The notes beneath the pieces were generated by a model that saw only the letters and a program-made list of their open reading frames with translations, had not been told where the DNA came from and did no database searches. Shown here piece by piece: positions 8,108-15,848 of a stretch of DNA of 49,405 bases; within the stretch, counting starts at the first letter, position 1; every line of letters starts with the position of its first letter. Source of the DNA: Deltaproteobacteria bacterium. GTDB taxonomy: Bacteria; Myxococcota_A; UBA796; UBA9615. A program made the translations under genes and the position numbers. Location of the stretch: NCBI GenBank assembly GCA_002724675.1, contig PBPL01000203.1, positions 1 to 49,405 of the forward strand. The letters run 5' to 3'.

Positions 8108-10513
8108 CTAGGCGGACTCCGCGGCCTCTTGTTTGCGATCAGCGCGGGCCTTTCGTTCGATGGCTGCCAGCACGACATCTGGCGTCATAGGCAGTCGCTT
8201 CACCCGAACGCCCACGGCGTCGTAGACCGCATTGGCCACCGCGGGGAGGATCGGGGCGAGGCCCCCTTCGCCACACTCCTTGGCGCCAAAAGGTCCTTCG
8301 GGATCGATGCTCTCCACGAGGGTCACATCCATATGGGGTGTTTGGGTGGGAGTTGGGACCCTGTAGTCCAATAGATTTCCGTTGACCAGAGCCGGGCCCA
8401 GGTAGTCCATTTCTTCGCACAGCACCTGGCCGAGCCCCATGTGGATCGAGCCCTCGATCTGCCCCTCCACCGCGATGGGGTTGAGAACTCGCCCGCAGTC
8501 GTGCGCTGCCCAGATCGAGCATGGGGTGATGAAGCCCGTCTCTGCATCGACTTCCAGCTCGCAGATGTAGGACGTGAACGAGTACGTTGGTGACAGCCCG
8601 GCCCCGGCGCCTTTGTAGCCCAAGCCCATGGGGGGCGCCGTATACGAGCCGGACGCAATGAGGGCTCCTCGGTCAGCAAGAGCCTCTTCGAGAGCGTCCA
8701 TGTAGCGCACAGAGGCGTCGGGCCAGTGGCGGTTGTAGACCCAGCTGTCTCGCAGCTCGAAGGACTCCTTCGCGTAGCCGCTGATGGATACGGCGGCCTC
8801 GATCAGCATGTCCCGGATTTGCTCGGCAGCTCGCTTGGCCGCCAGACCATTCATGAAGGTGACGCGGCTGCTGTAGGAGCCGAGGTCGATGGGCGACATG
8901 TCCGTATCTACGGCGTAGACGCGCATGCGTTCCATGGGCAGTCCGAGCACTTCGGCGACGACCTGAGCTGCCATGGTGTCGCTGCCCTGCCCGATGTCCG
9001 ATGCGCCCGTATGAATGGTGACACCACCGTCCATGTCGATCTTCAGATGCACCGTGGATTGGGGCAGGCGGCTCTTGTGGATCTGCAGGGCAGAGCCTGA
9101 GATGTAGAAACCGCAACCGATGCCGATGCCCCGCCCGGGGGGAAGCTTGCCGTGCTTATCGGACCAGTTGGACTTGCGCGCGACGGTCTCGATGCACTCG
9201 CGGATGCCGTTGGAGGTGATGCGAAATCCATTAACGAGGGTTGTGAACTCGGGCAGTGTGTTCTTGAGTCGTACCTCGACGGGGTCCCAGCCAGCCTCGG
9301 CACAGATCATGTCGAGGGCTACTTCACTACACAAGCGTGAGTTCACCGACCCGTGGCCCCGCATGGCTCCGGATACCGGTCGATTGGAATACACGCGAGT
9401 GCCCCGGTACTTGAACGACGGGATCCGGTAGGGACCGTGGGAGAGGACGCCGTTGTAGTAGGCGGTGACCACGCCAAATGAGCCGAAGGCGCCGCCATCG
9501 ATGAGGGCGTCCACGTCCAGGGCCGTGATCTTTCCTTCGTCGCTGACGGCCATGCCCACGTGGGTTGAGGTGGGGTGTCGGCCATGGTTGCTGAAGAACA
9601 CCTCTTCTCTGTCGAACAGGATCTTCACGGGTCGACCGGTCTTCATGGCGAGCCACGAGACGACCATTTCGTGTGGGAAGGGGTCGGACTTGCCACCGAA
9701 TCCGCCGCCCACGACCGGCTTGATGACACGGATGCGGTGCATGGGTAGTTCGAGGACCTTGGACAGGGCCAAGTGGGTGTAGTGGGGCACCTGCTGGGAT
9801 GTCCAGATCACCAGTCGTTCGTCCGGAGTCCAGTGGGCAATGGCTGCGATGGGCTCGGTGAAGGCGTGTGTGACCCCCTGGAATTCGAAGCTCGCGTGGG
9901 CCGTGTAGGCGGCGTTTTCGAAGGCGCCCGATGGGTCGCCAAACTCCTGCTCCACCCGCTTGTGGATGTTGTTGTCGTATCGGCAGTGCTCGTGGATCTT
10001 CTCTTCGTCGTCCCGAATGTCTCGCACGGAGTCCTTCTTGTTGAGGAAGGGCTTGAGTTGTGTGACCTCGATGTCCACCAGATCGAACGCCTCCAGAGCG
10101 AGCGCTTCGCTCTCGGCTGCGACGGCGAAGACGCCCTCTCCCTGATGTCGCACCTTGTCTACGGCCAGTGCCGTCTCGTCTTGGGAGATGGGGAGCACGC
10201 CGAACTTGATCGGGGCATCCGTGCCGATCATGACCGCGTGCACTCCAGGGAGGGCCTCGGCCTTGCTTGTGTCGATCTTGTCGATCCGAGCGTGGGCCCA
10301 GGGGGCCCGGAAGATCTTGCAGATGAGCATCCCGGGAAGCTGGATGTCGTCCGTGTAGATCGCCTGGCCTGTGACCTTGTCACGTGCGTCGATCAGCGGT
10401 GTCCGCTTTCCGATTAGATTGAACTTGCTGTCGTCCTGGCGCCGGTCCCCATCCGGGTCGGGCAGGTCGTTGGCAACCTCGCGAAAGGCTCTCTTGTTTT
10501 GGTACGTGCCCAT
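8108..10513 (-). CDS. Molybdopterin-binding large subunit of a xanthine-dehydrogenase/4-hydroxybenzoyl-CoA-reductase-like enzyme
   Basis: An 801-residue catalytic subunit. Residues ~30-140 form the aldehyde-oxidase a/b hammerhead domain (GKRTPLIDARDKVTGQAIY). The molybdopterin-binding part shows GGGFGGK near 268-274, AMRGHG in place of the common AFRGFG, and GPFGAKECGEG near 738-748 carrying the catalytic glutamate. It would hydroxylate or reductively dehydroxylate a heterocyclic or aromatic substrate using Mo-pterin cofactor. The ATG at 10513 is preferred to an in-frame TTG at 10546; neither has a strong ribosome site. The usual [2Fe-2S] small-subunit gene (~160 codons) is not found in this operon or elsewhere in the window. 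The FAD subunit follows immediately. Confidence 0.9.
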   Translation of the reverse strand: MGTYQNKRAFREVANDLPDPDGDRRQDDSKFNLIGKRTPLIDARDKVTGQAIYTDDIQLPGMLICKIFRAPWAHARIDKIDTSKAEALPGVHAVMIGTDAPIKFGVLPISQDETALAVDKVRHQGEGVFAVAAESEALALEAFDLVDIEVTQLKPFLNKKDSVRDIRDDEEKIHEHCRYDNNIHKRVEQEFGDPSGAFENAAYTAHASFEFQGVTHAFTEPIAAIAHWTPDERLVIWTSQQVPHYTHLALSKVLELPMHRIRVIKPVVGGGFGGKSDPFPHEMVVSWLAMKTGRPVKILFDREEVFFSNHGRHPTSTHVGMAVSDEGKITALDVDALIDGGAFGSFGVVTAYYNGVLSHGPYRIPSFKYRGTRVYSNRPVSGAMRGHGSVNSRLCSEVALDMICAEAGWDPVEVRLKNTLPEFTTLVNGFRITSNGIRECIETVARKSNWSDKHGKLPPGRGIGIGCGFYISGSALQIHKSRLPQSTVHLKIDMDGGVTIHTGASDIGQGSDTMAAQVVAEVLGLPMERMRVYAVDTDMSPIDLGSYSSRVTFMNGLAAKRAAEQIRDMLIEAAVSISGYAKESFELRDSWVYNRHWPDASVRYMDALEEALADRGALIASGSYTAPPMGLGYKGAGAGLSPTYSFTSYICELEVDAETGFITPCSIWAAHDCGRVLNPIAVEGQIEGSIHMGLGQVLCEEMDYLGPALVNGNLLDYRVPTPTQTPHMDVTLVESIDPEGPFGAKECGEGGLAPILPAVANAVYDAVGVRVKRLPMTPDVVLAAIERKARADRKQEAAESA

Positions 10514-10609
10514 GAGCGCGCCAGTATAGTACGGAGCCGTCCTCAATCCGAGGATGTGGTGATAGTCGCAGTCTCGGCTTCTTTGGCCGCGCCGCGGTTT
10601 CCTCGCGAC

Positions 10610-10831
10610 TTAGGGCCGACAGAGGCCTTCGTCGCACACGGTAGTCACTTCAAACTCCCCGTTGGTTACCGGTGGGCAGTCCTGGGTCTCACCCCATACG
10701 CCATCCAGGCAGTAGCGAACCTCATAGAGTGACATGCACTCACCCGCGCCCTCTTCGCAGGTGGCGTCCTCCGGTGACTCGTCGCAGGAGGAGCAAAGAA
10801 ACATGCACAGAATGATCAGGGTTCGTGCCAC
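10610..10831 (-). CDS. Small Cys-rich secreted or lipoprotein
   Basis: A 73-residue protein starting at a GTG that overlaps the TAG of the zinc-ribbon gene by one base (TAGTG), a sign of translational coupling. A short hydrophobic signal segment (LIILCMFLCSSC) ends at Cys16, which could be lipidated, though the -3 residue is Cys rather than the usual Leu. The mature part has about eight cysteines in short spacings (CEEGAGEC, YCLDGVW, DCPP, VCDEGLC), typical of small disulfide-rich exported proteins of Myxococcota. No function is recognised. An alternative long ORF starting at 10894 only adds residues read out of frame through the upstream gene. Confidence 0.55.
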   Translation of the reverse strand: MARTLIILCMFLCSSCDESPEDATCEEGAGECMSLYEVRYCLDGVWGETQDCPPVTNGEFEVTTVCDEGLCRP

Positions 10832-11250
10832 TACTCGGTATCCGTGGGCTCGATGACACCGGGCGCAGCCGCATCGCCGCCGTCCTTTTCCCATCGGCCT
10901 TTACCTGACTTGCGGTAGACGGTCATACCGCCCTCGCGCAGTCGGTCCAGTTCCTTTTCTGTCACCGTGTCAGAGCCCAATTGCTCGAGGGCTTTTTGCC
11001 GAAGAGCCTCCCGACCTGGGTCGCCGGCCATGACACGAGCTAAGGGGTCGGCTTCCGCAGGGGAGCCTCCTCGCGCGCTCTGTTTGCCGATGTGGGGCGC
11101 CGAGGGGAGCTTCGCGATGGTGCCCTTGCCGAAAGCTCCCTGGTCCCGCCGCTTGCAGTCGAGACCGCATCGCTCGACGGTCTTGTCGACTGGATGAAGG
11201 ACCTCCAAGTCCGCTCCACAGTCGCGACAGGTGTAGAGGTAGAGGGGCAT
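10831..11250 (-). CDS. FmdB-family putative zinc-ribbon protein
   Basis: A 139-residue protein beginning MPLYLYTCRDCGADLEVLH, the hallmark of FmdB-type regulatory zinc ribbons. The CxxC at residues 8/11 and CGLDC near 28-32 would bind one zinc. The rest (to SGKGRWEKDGG) is charged and probably disordered, longer than the usual ~70-110 residues. The ORF extends upstream to 11571 without a stop, but that part lies over the RNase P RNA gene on the other strand, so the ATG at 11250 is the real start. Its stop overlaps the start of the small Cys-rich protein. FmdB proteins were named from formamidase gene clusters; their precise role is unclear. Confidence 0.78.
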   Translation of the reverse strand: MPLYLYTCRDCGADLEVLHPVDKTVERCGLDCKRRDQGAFGKGTIAKLPSAPHIGKQSARGGSPAEADPLARVMAGDPGREALRQKALEQLGSDTVTEKELDRLREGGMTVYRKSGKGRWEKDGGDAAAPGVIEPTDTE

Positions 11251-11359
11251 GGGCGGGAAGATACCAGCGCTCGCTGCTGCCTGCCTTTGGTTCTTGGGCT
11301 TGAGTGCAGCTTCCTCTTGCATTCCGCGGCAGCAGGCTGCACTTTGGGCGCGTCTGGAA

Positions 11360-11803
11360 AGGAAGTCCAGGCGGCCGCCGGTCAGGGCCCAGGTCCTGAC
11401 GGGAGGAAAGTCCGAGCTCCTCAGGGCACGGTGCCGGGTAACCCCCGGTCGGTGGAAGCCGAAGGAAAGTGCCACAGAGAGTAGTCCACCTGGGCGGCGC
11501 CTCGGCGCTGCCCGGCAGTTTGCGCCCGGTCGAACGCGCCGGTGGCGGGACTGTGGCGTGCGGCGACGCACGTCGGCCAGGGTGAAAGGGTGCGGTAAGA
11601 GCGCACCGGCGACCCGGGAGACCGGGTCGGCCGGGTAAACCCCACTGGGAGCAAGGCCAACTAGGGATGTGTATCGGGGTTGCCCGCCCCAGCATCCGGG
11701 TAGGCCGCTTGAGCCCGTCGGTAACGGCGGGCCTAGATGAATGACCGCCTATGGGGTTGTGGTAACACGCCCCGGGACAGAACTCGGCTTACGGGCTTCC
11801 CAT
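11360..11803 (+). ncRNA. rnpB: RNase P RNA (bacterial class A)
   Basis: The catalytic RNA of ribonuclease P, which matures tRNA 5' ends. Universal core elements occur in order: GGAGGAAAGTCCGAGCTCC near 11401, CCACAGAGAGTAGTCCACC near 11471, GGGTGAAAGGGTGCGGTAAG near 11580, the CACTGGGAGCAAGGCCAA segment near 11642, AGATGAATGACCGCC near 11736 and GACAGAACTCGGCTTACGGG near 11776. The ends are set by helix P1: GGAAGTCC at 11361-11368 pairs with GGGCTTCC at 11793-11800. The ~444-base length is on the large side for class A. It sits between the FmdB-like gene and the sensor kinase, both on the opposite strand. No confident promoter was picked upstream. Confidence 0.96.
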
Positions 11804-11823
11804 CTCCAGACACCCTGGAGGTG
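11801..11823. terminator. Hairpin between rnpB and the convergent sensor-kinase gene
   Basis: CATCTCCAG at 11801-11809 pairs with CTGGAGGTG at 11815-11823 (nine pairs, one wobble) around a five-base loop, directly after rnpB. No U-run follows on the plus strand. It could end or protect the rnpB transcript, or help end the opposing kinase mRNA. Terminator function is inferred from position. Confidence 0.4.
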
Positions 11824-11868
11824 GGCGGGGAACACGAAATCCCCGTCCGCCTCCCTGTGGGTTTGGGC

Positions 11869-13533
11869 TTAGACGTGCGCTTCCAGGTGTGGAATCGCTC
11901 CCTCGACAGTGAGGGTGCCTTCTCGAGGGAAGTGAACGGATACACAAGTGCCCTCTCCCAGTGTGCTCTCGATCCCCACATGGCCACCGTGCCGCTGCAC
12001 GATTCGTCCCACAATGGCGAGCCCGAGCCCGCTGCCTCCAGTCGATCGGTTTCGGGAGGGGTCCACACGGTAAAAGCGGCTCATGACGTTCTCCACATCG
12101 TCTTCGGGGATGCCGATCCCGGTGTCGCGCACAGACAAGACGACCCCCTCGTTTACCGAGTGGACAGCGACGGTGATGGAGCCACTTGTGGTGTATCGCA
12201 GCGCGTTTTCCAGAAGATTCATGCCGACCTGTTCCAGTCGCATGCGGTCGCCCACGATCTCGCCGCCGGGTTCGATATCGGTGAGCACCTCGAGCCCCTG
12301 TCCCTCAGCCCGAGGGATGATGCGTCGGGCCAGCTCCACCGCAACCTTGGACACGTCGACCACTTCTCGCTCCAGGACCAGTCGCCCGGCTTCGAGCTTC
12401 GTGAGCGTCTCCAGGTCTCGTGCAAGGTGGGACAGTCGGTCGGCCTCGTCGCGGGCAACCTGTAGGAAGCCGTTGCGAGTCTGGGCGTCCATTCCGCCTT
12501 CTTCATCACCCATGATCAGGGTGTCCAGATAAGCGATGACATTCGTGAGTGGGGTGTTGAGTTCGTGCGCGAAGTCGGCCACCTGACGTCGACGAATGGC
12601 ATCTGTTTGTTCCAGATCCGAGAGCGTCCGTTCGAGCAGATCAACGGTGCGGTTGAAGGTGTAGGCCACTCGTCCGACCTCGTCCATCTCTCCCACGGGG
12701 ATGCGGGCATTCTGATCCCCTGCAGCGATCCGCCGGACCGCATGTTCGGCTTCGCGCAGGCGGTGTGTGATGGACCGGGTGCCCAGGTACGCCGTCAAGG
12801 CTGCCAGCAGGAAGACCGGCAAGGCCCACCGCCAGCTGGCTTCCCAGATGAGGTTCAATGTTCGCTGCGCCGATGGTTGTCCCGCCACACGAACGAACCC
12901 GAGCAGGGGACTGCTGCCTGCGGTTGGCGGGGGACCTCTACGAATGGGTCCGACGGCCACGAAACCGAGGTCCCGCGATTGTCGATAGCGGGCTCCTTCG
13001 CTGACCTTCTGCTGCGCGTAAGCCTCTAGCTTGTCCGGCGCCGACCCCGGAACGCCCACCGCCTGAGCGATGAGGTCTCCTTCGGGTGTGTACACAGCAA
13101 CAGTCAGACGACGCATGCCGCCGAAGCGTCGATCAAGGTAGGTCTGAATCGGCTCTTGGGGCGGCTCCGATCCCAGCATATTGCCCAGTACGTCTTCCAG
13201 TGACGTGACGGTCGGGTCCACGAGTTGTTGCTGGAAGGTGTCGGAGAGGACTTGGGCACCCAGGCGATAGGCCAGCAATTGGGTGAGCGCGCCGTAGGTC
13301 GCCAGGACAGCGAGAGTCGTGATCAGCAGCCGACGAAAGAGCGACCTTCGAGCTGCTGGAGGCTCGCGGAGCCGCAGGGCGTACATGTCCCGAACGTCAC
13401 CTGTGGACCCGGGACGCTCGGGACCGGATTTCTGGGCTTGCCTCGCCTTGAGAAATCGCTGCGTTGTCTTCGCTTCGGACTTGGGCGGCAGAGGCGCAGC
13501 TGCATCCTCTGGCGGTGACGACTCGTCAGTCAT
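11869..13533 (-). CDS. Two-component sensor histidine kinase (HAMP-HisKA-HATPase)
   Basis: A 554-residue membrane kinase paired with the OmpR-type regulator upstream. Residues 1-60 are a cytoplasmic Pro/Lys-rich tail. TM1 is near 66-86 and TM2 near 235-253, framing a ~145-residue periplasmic sensor region. A HAMP domain follows (~255-307), then the dimerisation box DFAHELNTPLTN with phospho-acceptor His323. The ATPase domain shows N (LLENALRY), G1 (DTGIGIPE), F (SRFYRVDPSRNRST) and G2 (GGSGLGLAI). The ATG overlaps the regulator's stop (ATGACTGA), so the two are translationally coupled. The signal is unknown; the neighbouring pilin genes are the most obvious candidate target. Confidence 0.92.
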   Translation of the reverse strand: MTDESSPPEDAAAPLPPKSEAKTTQRFLKARQAQKSGPERPGSTGDVRDMYALRLREPPAARRSLFRRLLITTLAVLATYGALTQLLAYRLGAQVLSDTFQQQLVDPTVTSLEDVLGNMLGSEPPQEPIQTYLDRRFGGMRRLTVAVYTPEGDLIAQAVGVPGSAPDKLEAYAQQKVSEGARYRQSRDLGFVAVGPIRRGPPPTAGSSPLLGFVRVAGQPSAQRTLNLIWEASWRWALPVFLLAALTAYLGTRSITHRLREAEHAVRRIAAGDQNARIPVGEMDEVGRVAYTFNRTVDLLERTLSDLEQTDAIRRRQVADFAHELNTPLTNVIAYLDTLIMGDEEGGMDAQTRNGFLQVARDEADRLSHLARDLETLTKLEAGRLVLEREVVDVSKVAVELARRIIPRAEGQGLEVLTDIEPGGEIVGDRMRLEQVGMNLLENALRYTTSGSITVAVHSVNEGVVLSVRDTGIGIPEDDVENVMSRFYRVDPSRNRSTGGSGLGLAIVGRIVQRHGGHVGIESTLGEGTCVSVHFPREGTLTVEGAIPHLEAHV

Positions 13534-14308
13534 CGGGGTCGTCGCGGTACCTATAACCTACTCGGAAGACCGTCTGAATGATGTCCCTGGGACCGCCTGC
13601 CTCTGCAACCTTCCGTCGCACCCGAGCGATGTGCGAGTCAATCGTTCGCGCATAGCCCGCGTGGTCATAGCCCCACACGTGATCCAGCAGCTCTTCACGG
13701 GTGAACACGCGCCCTGGTCGTCGGGCCATGAAGTAGATCAGATCGAATTCTGTGGGCGTCAGCTCGATGAGCTCGCCCTTTACTTGCACCTCGCGGCGAC
13801 CAGGGTCGATGCGCAGCGGCGGTCTGAGCAGCGGTTCCGGGGTAGCGACAGTCTCTTCTTCACCACTGTCCAGAGGATCGCTCCCCGTGACGGCAGCCGA
13901 TGGCCTGTCCTGACCAGTAGCTTGCGCTCCTAGCCGTGCTTCGCGACGCTGCAGAAGGCTGCGGACTCGAGCCACCAGTTCTTTGACCCCAAACGGCTTC
14001 CGAACGTAGTCATCGGCACCCACGGTGAGCCCCATGACCGCGTCCACCTCTTCGACCCGTGCCGTGAGCATCAAGATCGCAGGCTGAACGCCACCACCAG
14101 ATCGAATGGCCTGGCAGACATCGAAGCCGGAGCGTCCCGGCAGCATGACGTCGAGGATCACGAGGTCAGGCTTCAACTCCTCGTAGAGCTCCAAGCCCTT
14201 GTCCCCGTCCCCGGCGTGATGGCAGGTGAGGGACTCGCGCTCCAGATGGAACTTGACCACGGACGCGATGCGTTGGTCGTCTTCTACGATGAGGACAGTA
14301 GAGGCCAC
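13526..14308 (-). CDS. OmpR/PhoB-family response regulator
   Basis: A 260-residue transcription factor. The receiver domain (1-120) has acidic pocket Asp10/Asp11, phospho-acceptor Asp53 (LVILDVMLPGRSG), Thr in LMLTARV and Lys in YVRKPF. An unusually long Pro/Glu-rich linker (~122-160) leads to a winged-helix DNA-binding domain (~162-256) with LTPTEFDLIYFMARRPGRV and the recognition region TIDSHIARVRRKV. The GTG start at 14308 is preceded by AGGA with about 8-base spacing. It is transcribed away from the Flp pilin genes, and three TGTTGC direct repeats one helical turn apart lie in the shared upstream region, the pattern expected of a PhoB/OmpR-type operator. Confidence 0.92.
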   Translation of the reverse strand: MASTVLIVEDDQRIASVVKFHLERESLTCHHAGDGDKGLELYEELKPDLVILDVMLPGRSGFDVCQAIRSGGGVQPAILMLTARVEEVDAVMGLTVGADDYVRKPFGVKELVARVRSLLQRREARLGAQATGQDRPSAAVTGSDPLDSGEEETVATPEPLLRPPLRIDPGRREVQVKGELIELTPTEFDLIYFMARRPGRVFTREELLDHVWGYDHAGYARTIDSHIARVRRKVAEAGGPRDIIQTVFRVGYRYRDDPDD

Positions 14309-14357
14309 GACGCCATCCTATCTCAATTGAATGGGGTGTGCTGCTGACCAGCCGGGA

Positions 14358-14384
14358 TGTTGCAGAGTTGTTGCGAGATGTTGC
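14358..14384 (+). promoter_or_regulatory. Triple TGTTGC direct repeat, candidate operator for the adjacent OmpR-family regulator
   Basis: TGTTGC occurs at 14358-14363, 14369-14374 and 14379-14384, with periods of 11 and 10 bases, all on one face of the helix. It lies 50-76 bases upstream of the regulator start and 109-135 bases upstream of the first Flp pilin start. OmpR/PhoB-type regulators bind head-to-tail repeats with exactly this period. Binding is inferred. Confidence 0.5.
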
Positions 14385-14492
14385 GGCGTTCACGAAAAGA
14401 ACACAGGCGCCTTCATGAAATCACAACACTGGGGGCGAAAACTGTAAGTCGAAAAGAAAAGGCTAAGAAGGCTTTTTCCGCTGAGGTTCGTC

Positions 14493-14702
14493 ATGAATTC
14501 AAGTCTCCGAAGCTCGAAGACGGTGTCCCCATTCGGCGCTCCAGTTGCCGGGAAGCGCGGTCAGGGTATGACCGAGTACGTGATCATCCTCGTGGCGATT
14601 GCGGTCGTCTGTATTGCCATCGCAGTTCAGTTTGGTGGAGAGATCAAGGATCTCTTTGAGACTGCAGAAGCTGAGGTCGGCACGGTGGACGACAACCTGT
14701 GA
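14493..14702 (+). CDS. Flp-type (type IVb) pilin, copy 1
   Basis: A 69-residue prepilin. A charged leader (residues 1-~24) ends at KRGQG followed by MTEYVIILVAIAVV, matching the Flp/class III signal: cleavage after Gly, Glu at +4 relative to the new N terminus, then a ~20-residue hydrophobic helix. The C-terminal tail (GGEIKDLFETAEAEVGTVDDNL) is short and acidic. It should be processed by a prepilin peptidase and assembled as a pseudopilin or thin pilus. A GAGG ribosome site precedes the ATG. No tad secretion genes lie in the window. It is nearly identical to the next gene through the helix. Confidence 0.85.
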   Translation: MNSSLRSSKTVSPFGAPVAGKRGQGMTEYVIILVAIAVVCIAIAVQFGGEIKDLFETAEAEVGTVDDNL

Positions 14703-14762
14703 TTCATTGGCTCCCCACGAACCTCTCTATGTCTTCAACGGATAATTCTTCCATTCCCATTT

Positions 14763-14786
14763 CCGCTCGAGTCCGAGCGGTTTCTT
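14763..14786 (+). terminator. Intrinsic terminator or attenuator between the two Flp pilin genes
   Basis: CCGCTCG (14763-14769) and CGAGCGG (14774-14780) form a perfect 7-base-pair stem with loop AGTC, followed by TTTCTT. This is a good Rho-independent terminator, placed 61 bases after copy 1 and 15 bases before copy 2, so it may set the relative amounts of the two pilins. Confidence 0.65.
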
Positions 14787-14800
14787 GAAAGGTCTGAAGC

Positions 14801-15019
14801 ATGCTCACTGACAACATGGCTCTCGTCCGTCAGTCCGCCAAGAACTCCATTTCTCGTCTGCACAGTGACGAGCGTGGGCAAGGCATGACGGAGTACGTGA
14901 TCATCCTCGTGGCGATCGCCGTAGTCTGCATTGCTATCGCGGTTCAGTTCGGTGGAAAGATCAAGGATCTGTTCAACACCGCCGACGCCGAGATCGACAC
15001 GGTCGACTCCAACCTCTAG
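14801..15019 (+). CDS. Flp-type (type IVb) pilin, copy 2
   Basis: A 72-residue prepilin paralogous to copy 1. The processing region ERGQG/MTEYVIILVAIAVV and the helix through AVQFGGKIKDLF match copy 1 almost residue for residue, while the leader and acidic tail (NTADAEIDTVDSNL) differ slightly. An in-frame ATG at 14816 is an alternative start; 14801 has GAAAGG upstream. The pair most likely arose by recent tandem duplication. Expression may depend on read-through of the terminator just upstream, or on its own promoter in the same 98-base gap. Confidence 0.85.
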   Translation: MLTDNMALVRQSAKNSISRLHSDERGQGMTEYVIILVAIAVVCIAIAVQFGGKIKDLFNTADAEIDTVDSNL

Positions 15020-15041
15020 GGGTTGTCGTTCATCCAGGGTT

Positions 15042-15074
15042 GCGGGCACTGGGCCCCATGGGCCGGGTGCCCGC
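15042..15074 (+). terminator. GC-rich hairpin after the second Flp pilin
   Basis: GCGGGCAC (15042-15049) pairs exactly with GTGCCCGC (15067-15074), with an inner GGGCCC-type pairing possible. It starts 22 bases past the pilin stop. No strict U-run follows (CTTCCC), so it is either an inefficient terminator or an mRNA 3'-end stabiliser. Confidence 0.45.
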
Positions 15075-15192
15075 CTTCCCTGGGACTCGCAGTCTTCCTC
15101 TGTTGCTGGGCTCTAGTAGGCTCATCCCGTCGGAGACTGTGAGGATGACGCATTGCGGCGCGCGTGGTGTGTCCACGTACGCTCTAGGTCTA

Positions 15193-15236
15193 GGCCCAGG
15201 CTGCCAAACCCGCCGAGGTTAGTCGCTGGGCCTTTT
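15193..15236 (+). terminator. Long-loop terminator-like structure ahead of the hypothetical gene
   Basis: GGCCCAG (15193-15199) pairs perfectly with CTGGGCC (15226-15232), followed by TTTT. The 26-base loop contains a second small stem, AACC/GGTT. A terminator placed 24 bases before the next start suggests the end of a short transcript or a leader-type attenuator. The 15075-15192 stretch upstream contains a possible GCGTGG/CCACG stem but no gene I recognise. Confidence 0.4.
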
Positions 15237-15260
15237 GTATCTCCAGGTGTAGGGTCGGGC

Positions 15261-15845
15261 ATGGCTCATTGGGACCCACCGGCAAAGACTCCTCGTGACA
15301 AGGGCTTGAACGAGTCACGCGCGGTCAGTCTTCAGCCTTTTCGTTTCAACTTCACCGTCGGCACCGCTGCGCAGCTGCGGGCGCAGATGGGTGCGCCCGC
15401 CTTCGCCCTTCGTGCCAAGAAGACCCGTCGAGCCGTCGAGTTGTTCTGGGCCGGACTGGAGGAGCGTTACGAAGCCTTGTGGGTCGCGGCGCTGGGCGAT
15501 CGCATCGCCGATGACGGGCGAGAGGTGCGTCAGGCCCTGCTCGACGACAAGGGACGAGACCCCATCGGCGAGTTGGATCACGCTCGACGTCTGTTCCGGG
15601 AGGGCCAAGTGCCCGAATCCCATGGAATTGCTGCCTTCGATCGAGCCTGGCTGCGTCACCTGGACCACTGTGGGCTCGAAGATGTGAAGCATCGGGTAGA
15701 GAACTACAACCGCTTTTTTCCTGTGGAGGCCAACCTGCCGACGGATCCGCGGGACGGTCAGTTCTTGTGGATGGGTCGGGCCTGGGAGCCGATGACGGTG
15801 CCCAACCGGGAGCAGATCCTGGAGCGTTTTCCGCTTCGAGGGTGA
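15261..15845 (+). CDS. Conserved-looking hypothetical protein
   Basis: A 194-residue soluble protein that I do not recognise. The ATG at 15261 follows AGGG and begins after the terminator-like element; the in-frame extension back to 15153 would run through that element and is unlikely. The sequence is mixed alpha/beta in look, with charged helices around 40-120 and aromatic segments near NYNRFFPVE and QFLWMGRAWEPM. No signal peptide or membrane segment is evident. It converges on the membrane protein ending at 15849 with a 3-base gap. Even codon composition over its whole length supports a real gene. Confidence 0.55.
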   Translation: MAHWDPPAKTPRDKGLNESRAVSLQPFRFNFTVGTAAQLRAQMGAPAFALRAKKTRRAVELFWAGLEERYEALWVAALGDRIADDGREVRQALLDDKGRDPIGELDHARRLFREGQVPESHGIAAFDRAWLRHLDHCGLEDVKHRVENYNRFFPVEANLPTDPRDGQFLWMGRAWEPMTVPNREQILERFPLRG

Positions 15846-15848
15846 GGC

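Noticed and set aside
11251-11571. N-terminal extension of the zinc-ribbon ORF
   Set aside because: Lies over rnpB; the family start MPLYLY is at 11250.
15185-15240. tRNA or 4.5S RNA candidate
   Set aside because: No T-loop GGTTCGA, no cloverleaf pairing, and no GGAAGCAGCC-type SRP motif; only a terminator-like stem is supported.
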